Source: Gemmatimonadota bacterium (lineage in GTDB: Bacteria > Gemmatimonadota > Gemmatimonadetes > Longimicrobiales > Gaopeijiaceae). Taken from it: a DNA stretch of 40,803 nt. How positions within the stretch are numbered: position 1 is the first letter of the stretch; every line of letters starts with the position of its first letter. Position numbers and translations under genes: made by a program. This document shows positions 33,179 to 40,803 of this stretch, piece after piece. The notes beneath the pieces are model-generated. The model did not search any database, had not been told where the DNA came from, and worked only from the letters and a program-made list of their open reading frames with translations. The DNA lies in assembly GCA_003559555.1 (NCBI GenBank), contig PWLA01000244.1:1-40803 (forward strand), in the 5' to 3' direction.

Positions 33179-34753
33179 GTGGCAATCTGGGACAAGCTGC
33201 CGTTCAGGAAGGCGTCGAAGGGCCCCCGCCGAGTCGAGGATCTCCGCTCCCCCACCTTCACGGCCCTCCTGGTGGCGGGAATCTACGCGGCCCTGGCCGT
33301 CGTCTGGATCGTATACGGCCGCCGGCTCCAGTCGTGGGCGGCAGCGACGTTTCCGGAGGTGGCCCCCTGGCTCGCGCCCCTGGAGACCTGGGGCCTGGTG
33401 CTCGTCACGGCGCTGGCGCTCTTCGTGGTGCTTCGGCTTCTGCTCCATCGCAGGAACAAGACCGCACGGGCACTCCAGGACGCCCACGATCACCTCTGGA
33501 GTCATCTGCGGCACAATCCTCTGGCACTGGTGGAGTGGGACCGGGATTTCCGGGTCAAGACCTGGTCCAAGGCCGCCGAAGAGCTCTTCGGCTGGTCCGC
33601 CGAGGACGCTCTGGGGCGCTCGTGGCTGGACTGGGACCTTGTGGCCCCCAACGACCGTCCCTCGCTGGAGATCCTCCTCCAGAACCTTCGCCAGGAGGAG
33701 CCCGGGGGCACGCTTGCGGTGCAGCGCAACGTCCGGCGTGACGGAAAGGAGATCTGGTGCGAGTGGAACACCTCGTGGATCCGGGACGCCCGGGGTCGCT
33801 TCTCCTCGATCCTCTGCCTGGTCCACGATATCACACGGGACCGGGAGGTCATGGCCGAGATGCAGCGCATGAACCGGGACCTGGAGCTGAAGGTGGCCCG
33901 CCGCACCCGGGACCTGGCGGCGACCAATCGGGACCTTCGGGCCTTCACCCACTCCATCTCCAACGACCTGCGGGGCCCGGTGCGTTCCATGATCGGCTTC
34001 ACCGAGATCCTGAGGGACCGCTACACCGAGGAGCTTCCGCCGGAGGCCCGCAAGCAGCTTGTGTACCTCCTGGCAGCGGGTCGCCAGCTCGATCATCTCA
34101 TCGAAGACCTCATGGACTACGGGCGCCTCGGCAGCCAGGGGATCACCCTGGAACCCGTCGATCTCCTGGACGTGGCACAGAGCGCGGTCCGGTCGCTGGA
34201 GGACGCCTTCCCCGAGGCCGAAGCCGCCATCTCCCTGCCCGGCACCACGGAGACCATCCCCGCTGATCGGGCGCTCTTCCAGGATGTGCTGACCAACCTT
34301 CTGGAAAACGCCCTCAAGTACCGACACTCCCGACGTCCTGCTCGGGTAGCGGTGTCCACCCAGCGCAGCAGCGACGAAGTGCAGGTCCGAGTGCGGGACA
34401 ACGGACCCGGCATCCCGCAGGAGCACCGCGACCGGGTCTTCCGGCTCTTCGAACGACTCCATTCTCAAGAGAGTCATCCGGGGACCGGCATGGGACTGGC
34501 CATGGTCAGGAAGGCCATGAACCTCATGGGAGGGCAGGTTACCGCCCACGACCACGACGGGCCGGGCGTCACCTTCCTTCTGCGCTTTCCGGTCTACAGC
34601 CCGCTGGTCGGGAGCCCCGGCGAGCCAGTCCGGCGGGACGGGGGTGGGTCGGCCGCAAGGGAGGGTCGTCCAGCGGATGCGCCCCCGGAGGCCACCTCGA
34701 GCCCGGCAGCCACGGACGGACCTGGAGGGGGTCCGGCCGCAACGCCCTCATGA
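33179..34753 (+). CDS. PAS-domain sensor histidine kinase with Asn at the phospho-acceptor position
   Basis: 524 residues. Two membrane spans (FTALLVAGIYAALAVVWIVY; LVLVTALALFVVLRLLL) bracket a short periplasmic loop. A PAS domain lies at about 105-230 (NPLALVEWDRDFRVKTWSK), then a coiled coil and a HisKA-type dimerisation helix. The H-box reads FTHSISNDLRGPVRSM: Asn262 replaces the usual His (SHDLR), and only His258 is near. The ATPase domain is complete: N-box LTNLLENALKY, G1 DNGPGIP, F-box VFRLFERLH, G2 GTGMGLAMVRKA. A ~45-residue Pro- and Gly-rich tail follows. The GTG at 33179 has GGAG upstream. It is convergent with the HNH gene, their stops overlapping. Confidence 0.85.
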   Translation: MAIWDKLPFRKASKGPRRVEDLRSPTFTALLVAGIYAALAVVWIVYGRRLQSWAAATFPEVAPWLAPLETWGLVLVTALALFVVLRLLLHRRNKTARALQDAHDHLWSHLRHNPLALVEWDRDFRVKTWSKAAEELFGWSAEDALGRSWLDWDLVAPNDRPSLEILLQNLRQEEPGGTLAVQRNVRRDGKEIWCEWNTSWIRDARGRFSSILCLVHDITRDREVMAEMQRMNRDLELKVARRTRDLAATNRDLRAFTHSISNDLRGPVRSMIGFTEILRDRYTEELPPEARKQLVYLLAAGRQLDHLIEDLMDYGRLGSQGITLEPVDLLDVAQSAVRSLEDAFPEAEAAISLPGTTETIPADRALFQDVLTNLLENALKYRHSRRPARVAVSTQRSSDEVQVRVRDNGPGIPQEHRDRVFRLFERLHSQESHPGTGMGLAMVRKAMNLMGGQVTAHDHDGPGVTFLLRFPVYSPLVGSPGEPVRRDGGGSAAREGRPADAPPEATSSPAATDGPGGGPAATPS

Positions 34754-35311
34754 GCCGCTTCGGACACCCTCCAGGATTCTGAGGGCGTCGTTTCCGTAGA
34801 ACATCTTGATCCATCGGGCCTGCTGGGGCGTCACCCGTCGCACCGCCCAGACCAGATGCACGTGATTGGGCTCGGTGGGCGTCGTCCGCAGGGGCATGCG
34901 GGCCTCCGCCGGGGTCTGATTGCCCTTTTGGTTGTTACAGGGCGAGCAGGCGGTGACCACGTTTCCCCACGTATTCAGGCCGCCCCGAGAAACCGGGAGA
35001 ACATGATCGCGGGTCAGAAACTGGCGGCCACGCAGCTCCTTGCGATGCCGCCCGCAGTACTGGCAGGCGTACTCGTCCCGGGCGAACAGGAAGGTGTTGG
35101 TCACCTGCCGCCTGAACCGCCGGGGTACATGGATGTAGCGGACCAGACGGATGACGGTAGGACAGGGCAACTCGCTGTGCTCGGACCGGAACCGTTTGGC
35201 CTCATCCACCTCGAGGATCTCGGCCTTCCGGTCCAGCACCAGGCGAACCGCCCGTCGTGCGGGAACGAGAGTCAGGGGCTCGAACGACGCATTCAGCGCC
35301 AGGCAACCCAT
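34748..35311 (-). CDS. HNH endonuclease-family protein
   Basis: 187 residues. The C-terminal HNH (zinc-stabilised) domain has paired CxxC in YACQYCGRH and TACSPCNNQKG, the catalytic RDHVLPVSRGGLNTWGNV stretch with Asp-His and Asn, and a conserved end (WIKMFYGND). The N-terminal half (LNASFEPLTLVPARRAVRLV) matches the common bacterial free-standing HNH family next to housekeeping genes. These are generally not restriction enzymes or homing nucleases, and their role is unsettled. The ATG at 35311 has GGAGG nine bases upstream. Its stop overlaps the kinase stop in the palindrome TCATGA. The 185 bases to priA show no separate feature. Confidence 0.85.
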   Translation of the reverse strand: MGCLALNASFEPLTLVPARRAVRLVLDRKAEILEVDEAKRFRSEHSELPCPTVIRLVRYIHVPRRFRRQVTNTFLFARDEYACQYCGRHRKELRGRQFLTRDHVLPVSRGGLNTWGNVVTACSPCNNQKGNQTPAEARMPLRTTPTEPNHVHLVWAVRRVTPQQARWIKMFYGNDALRILEGVRSGS

Positions 35312-35496
35312 GGGCGCACACCTCCACCGGAAAAGCTGGAGTCACCCCCGCCGGCACGGCAGTGCCTGCTGGGGAACCGACCCCGGAACAGGAAGCGATA
35401 CCCCGTGAATCCCCGGCGGGTTGCGGGCAATCTACAGTTGTCCTCCCCGTCGGTCCAGAGCTGTCAGCGGCCTTGCCACCGAGCTCCCGTCTCGAT

Positions 35497-38031
<2,535 letters not shown>

Positions 38032-38112
38032 GGCAAGCGTCCCCCGGAAGGTACGTGCACCCCGGCGGCCCGGACGTGCGACCGGGAAACCCGACCCGAA
38101 GACACCATGAGA

Positions 38113-39312
38113 TCAGGTGGTGGGAAAGCGGAGGAGTTCCTCCTGGGGGTCGGGCGTCGTCACCTCGGGGCCGTCGGGTCCCCAGTAGACGTTCACCTCG
38201 CTCCGAACTCCGATCTCACCGGTGATGTAGACCCCGGGTTCCACCGAGAAGCCGACGCCGGAAAGCAACCTCCGTTCGTCCCGGGTCTCCAGGTGGTCCA
38301 GGTTGGGACCGGATCCGTGCAGCGAACTGTCGATGGAGTGGCCCAGCCGATGGACGGACCATTCGTCCAGGCCTCGCTCCCGGAGGAGGGCTCTGGCCAC
38401 CTCATCCACCTCCCATCCCAGGACCGGATCTCCGGCCTCCGCTCGCTCCCGGAGCAGACTCAGCGCGGCGTTGCGGGCGTCGCGGACGGCGTTCCAGATC
38501 TCCTGCATCCGGGATGTGGGTTCCTGGCCCAGGACACCCATCCAGGTCTGATCCGCCGGGATCCCGCCATCGGGGAAGGCTCCCCAGAGATCGATGAGCA
38601 CCATCTCCCCCTCGGCCAGGGGCTCACCCTTCCCCACCGGATCATAGTGGGGGTCCGACGCCCGGGAACCGATGGCCACGATGCAGCCCACCTGTTCGGT
38701 AAGTCCTCCCTCCGCCAACCGGCCCTCGATCCAGTCCATGAGCTGCCGTTCGCCCAGAGGCTCACCGCGACCCGCGGCAGCCGCCGCCCGGCGAAAGGCC
38801 TCCATGGCGGTCTGGCGGACCACGCCGGCAGCCCGCCGATGCAGCTCCAGACCCCGCACGCTCCACCGGGAATGGAAGGCAGTGATCAGGTCGGCGGAAG
38901 AGACCACCTGGACCCCCTGCTCCCGGACCATCTCCACCACCCCGGCGGGGACCCGGTCCACGGTGGGTACGGCCGACCCGGGAGAATACTCCATCGCAAC
39001 CCGCTGGACACCACGGAGGAGACGACCCAACTCCTGGCCCAGCTCCTGCCAGCTGCTGTAGGTGACCCGGTCCCAGCGCCAGTCCCGCCAGGCCGAGGTC
39101 TCGATGGAGTGATGCAGGAGCCGAGGCTCTCCGTCGGCCGGAAAGAGAGCAAAGGCCCGCCGCGTGGTCTTGCCCAGGCCCAGGAGCCGATGCGCCAGGG
39201 GATTGTGGTCGGCCAGGTCGTAGAGGAGCCATGCGTCGGCACCCACCTCCGCCAGAAGATGCGGAAGCTCGGTCAGCCCTTCCGGGTCCAGGAGCTGCAT
39301 GGAACCGCTCAC
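38113..39312 (-). CDS. M24-family (Xaa-Pro-type) metallopeptidase
   Basis: 399 residues. A creatinase-like N-terminal domain (about 1-170) precedes the pita-bread domain. Metal-ligand positions: Asp in LIDLWGAFPDGGIPADQTWMG, with the second Asp two residues further than usual (13 instead of 11), His in SVHRLGHSIDSSLHG, Glu in GFSVEPGVYITG and Glu in GVRSEVNVYW. Peptidase or prolidase activity is plausible; the shifted second Asp makes exact substrate class uncertain, and it is distant from the PepP at 9005-10363. The GTG at 39312 overlaps the methyltransferase stop by four bases (GTGA); an ATG four codons in is an alternative. Confidence 0.83.
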   Translation of the reverse strand: MSGSMQLLDPEGLTELPHLLAEVGADAWLLYDLADHNPLAHRLLGLGKTTRRAFALFPADGEPRLLHHSIETSAWRDWRWDRVTYSSWQELGQELGRLLRGVQRVAMEYSPGSAVPTVDRVPAGVVEMVREQGVQVVSSADLITAFHSRWSVRGLELHRRAAGVVRQTAMEAFRRAAAAAGRGEPLGERQLMDWIEGRLAEGGLTEQVGCIVAIGSRASDPHYDPVGKGEPLAEGEMVLIDLWGAFPDGGIPADQTWMGVLGQEPTSRMQEIWNAVRDARNAALSLLRERAEAGDPVLGWEVDEVARALLRERGLDEWSVHRLGHSIDSSLHGSGPNLDHLETRDERRLLSGVGFSVEPGVYITGEIGVRSEVNVYWGPDGPEVTTPDPQEELLRFPTT

Positions 39313-40322
39313 GTGTCCCGACCTCCACTCTGGAAGAGGGGAAGATCCTTCACCTCGTCCTCTTCGGAGGCATCTTCAGCGCGATCCTCCGCCGTGCCAG
39401 CATCCTCTGCCGTACCAGCATCCTCCTCGCCCCGACGGTCTCCCTCCTCCGGCTCGGGAGGACCGGCCTTCGTCCCCTTGATCATGTCCAGCCCCAGAAT
39501 TCGTTCACGGGTCAGGAGCCGGTGCACCTCCCGCTCACGGGCCAATACGGTGCGGACCCCCTTCCAGCCCCAGCGCCGCCAGGCCCGTCGGAGAATCCCC
39601 AGTTTTTCAGGAAGAGAGAAGAGTTCGGAAAAATCCGGAAAGGGCTTCTTCACCTGGGGCCGGAATGCGGTCTTCTCATCGGACCAGGCCTCGGTGTGAA
39701 GACGAACCACCCCGGCTTCCCGGAGATGCCGCTTGAGTTCCACCAGCATGAGCGGTCGAACGCCCAGGTGGCGGGAGAGAAGCGTCCGACGCTCGGCCTC
39801 CACCGGTGCCTTCCACACCAGCTGAACCAGCACAATGCGGCCCCCGGGACGGGTCACCCGGACCAGTTCTCGAATCACCTGGGCCGGATGGGCGTTGGCC
39901 GTCACTCCCAGCTCGCCCACGGCGATGTCGAAGACGCCGTCCCGGTAGGGGAGGCTGGCCATGGGCCCGTGCTGGAACTGGGCCCGTTCCTGGATCTCAG
40001 CTTCCCGGGCGCGACGCTCGGCCCGCTTGATGAGCACCGGGTCCTCGTCCGCACCACACGCCTGCACCCCGAACTCCCGGACGAAGTACTCCACGGTGAT
40101 ACCGGATCCGCATCCGGCAACCAGGATCTCCTCTCCTTCCTTCATGTCGGTGAGAAGGGCAATCTGCCGGTACAGCTCCCGGCCGCCGGGCGGAAAGAGA
40201 GATCGGGAGCTGAGCCGGACGAGATCCAGCATCGAGGGCTCGCCGTCCCGGAGCCCCGACGGATCGTCACGATCCGTGGCGGTGCTCTCCGAGTCCGTTC
40301 CCCTGTCTGGTGAGTCAACCAC
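39309..40322 (-). CDS. Class I SAM-dependent methyltransferase
   Basis: 337 residues. Motif I is VAGCGSGITVEYF (residues about 68-80), with an acidic residue in the second strand (GADEDPVLIKRAERRA) and motif post-I FDIAVGELGVT. A motif resembling methyltransferase type 11 and 25 families is RVTRPGGRIVLVQLVW. The last ~50 residues are acidic and repetitive (EEDAGTAEDAGTAED), with no fold expected. The GTG start overlaps the ccmH-like stop by one base (TAGTG), and its own stop overlaps the peptidase start, so translation of the three genes is linked. Methyl acceptor unknown. Confidence 0.8.
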   Translation of the reverse strand: MVDSPDRGTDSESTATDRDDPSGLRDGEPSMLDLVRLSSRSLFPPGGRELYRQIALLTDMKEGEEILVAGCGSGITVEYFVREFGVQACGADEDPVLIKRAERRAREAEIQERAQFQHGPMASLPYRDGVFDIAVGELGVTANAHPAQVIRELVRVTRPGGRIVLVQLVWKAPVEAERRTLLSRHLGVRPLMLVELKRHLREAGVVRLHTEAWSDEKTAFRPQVKKPFPDFSELFSLPEKLGILRRAWRRWGWKGVRTVLAREREVHRLLTRERILGLDMIKGTKAGPPEPEEGDRRGEEDAGTAEDAGTAEDRAEDASEEDEVKDLPLFQSGGRDT

Positions 40323-40803
40323 TAGAAGGTGGGGTCCTCGGAGAGTTCAAGCTCCCTGAGGGCGTTCCTCAGGCGAGTTTCTTCCTCGGGCGACGGACCA
40401 TCTTGAACGGGGGCGGCCATCTCCTGGGCCGCAGAGACAGATCCGTCACTCCATCGACGTGCGACGGTCAACACGAGCCCCAGGCCTGCAAGAAGCGCCA
40501 GGGGAGGCAGGAGCCAGGCCCAGAGACCGGACCCGCTTCGATCCGGTACCGCCTTCCATTCCTCGCCGTGGTTCTCGAGCATCCAGCCCCGGATCTCACC
40601 GGCGGTCCACCCCTGGACGGCCAGGGCATGGATGGAGTCCCGGAGCGCTCGCGACTCCTCTGCCGGACACTGCTCCAGCATGAGGCCGGGGCAGTAGGGC
40701 GATAGGAGCTGGCCGATGGCCTTCTCCGCTTCGGGGTGTGGTTCATATGTGCCCTCCACCCCCTCGGGGATCTGCCCGTAGGCCAGGTTGGCCGTGAGTC
40801 CCA
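40322..40803 (-). CDS. ccmH: CcmH/CycL-like cytochrome c biogenesis protein, partial at right edge
   Basis: The frame runs off the right edge; about 160 codons are visible. It begins with GLTANLAYGQIPEGVEGTYE, probably the end of a signal peptide, so the start lies upstream. The CcmH/NrfF helical bundle follows (AIGQLLSPYCPGLMLEQC, ALRDSIHALAVQGWTAGEI), in which the usual CxxC appears as a C-x7-C arrangement, a form recalled from relatives. A membrane span (WLLPPLALLAGLGLVLTVAR) and a short C-terminal part with ETRLRNALRELE follow. These proteins keep apocytochrome c reduced for haem attachment. A GTG at 40759 is internal to the frame and not taken as the start. Confidence 0.75.
   Translation of the reverse strand, partial: GLTANLAYGQIPEGVEGTYEPHPEAEKAIGQLLSPYCPGLMLEQCPAEESRALRDSIHALAVQGWTAGEIRGWMLENHGEEWKAVPDRSGSGLWAWLLPPLALLAGLGLVLTVARRWSDGSVSAAQEMAAPVQDGPSPEEETRLRNALRELELSEDPTF

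Noticed and set aside
32954-34555. 533-codon minus-strand frame opposite the histidine kinase
   Set aside because: Antisense shadow with no domain.
34748-35311. Homing or restriction endonuclease for the HNH gene
   Set aside because: The architecture is the common free-standing HNH family next to priA, with no intron, intein or methyltransferase partner.

Overview
The window looks like a chromosomal segment of a high-GC, diderm (outer-membrane) bacterium, most like Gemmatimonadota. This is inferred from gene content and I could not test it by search. The clues are a SprA-type translocon protein, LptF/LptG, a CBM9/DUF5916 barrel protein, a TonB-dependent receptor, a CcmH-like protein and ECF sigma operons, all with G/C-rich third codon positions. 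I saw no tRNA, rRNA, CRISPR array, prophage or complete transposon.

Layout. 1-4.9 kb: the 5' part of sprA (minus, running off the left edge) is divergent from an lptF-lptG pair with overlapping stop and start. 5-12.9 kb: a DapF-family gene without either catalytic cysteine, a CBM9/DUF5916 outer-membrane protein, an aminopeptidase P and a TonB-dependent receptor, in alternating orientation. 13-15.4 kb: a TPP riboswitch upstream of two adjacent, different TenA-family genes, then a convergent nitroreductase with its own promoter and operator-like palindromes. 15.5-20.5 kb: G-rich and short-repeat DNA, a phosphodiester glycosidase lipoprotein, two small envelope proteins, threonine synthase with an exact 26-bp-period repeat array upstream, and a CPBP membrane protease.

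20.7-28.6 kb holds two convergent ECF sigma operons. The plus operon is sigma, zinc anti-sigma and a two-PDZ protein. The minus operon is sigma, a membrane-anchored anti-sigma candidate, a CpxP/Spy-like protein and a MacAB-type ABC efflux set (ATPase, adaptor, permease). Both look like envelope-stress modules. 28.6-30.4 kb is gene-poor, with one hypothetical protein, a MITE-like hairpin and a QueD/PTPS homologue missing key residues. 30.5-34.8 kb: an ADP-forming acyl-CoA synthetase, a small unknown protein and a PAS histidine kinase whose phospho-acceptor His is Asn. 34.7-40.8 kb: a minus-strand run of ccmH-like, methyltransferase, M24 peptidase, priA and an HNH endonuclease.

The most unusual items are: (i) the riboswitch-TenA_E-TenA_C unit, with a visible anti-Shine-Dalgarno sequence; (ii) the exact 26-bp array upstream of threonine synthase; and (iii) three enzyme-family members (DapF, PTPS, histidine kinase) that keep the fold signatures but have lost catalytic residues.
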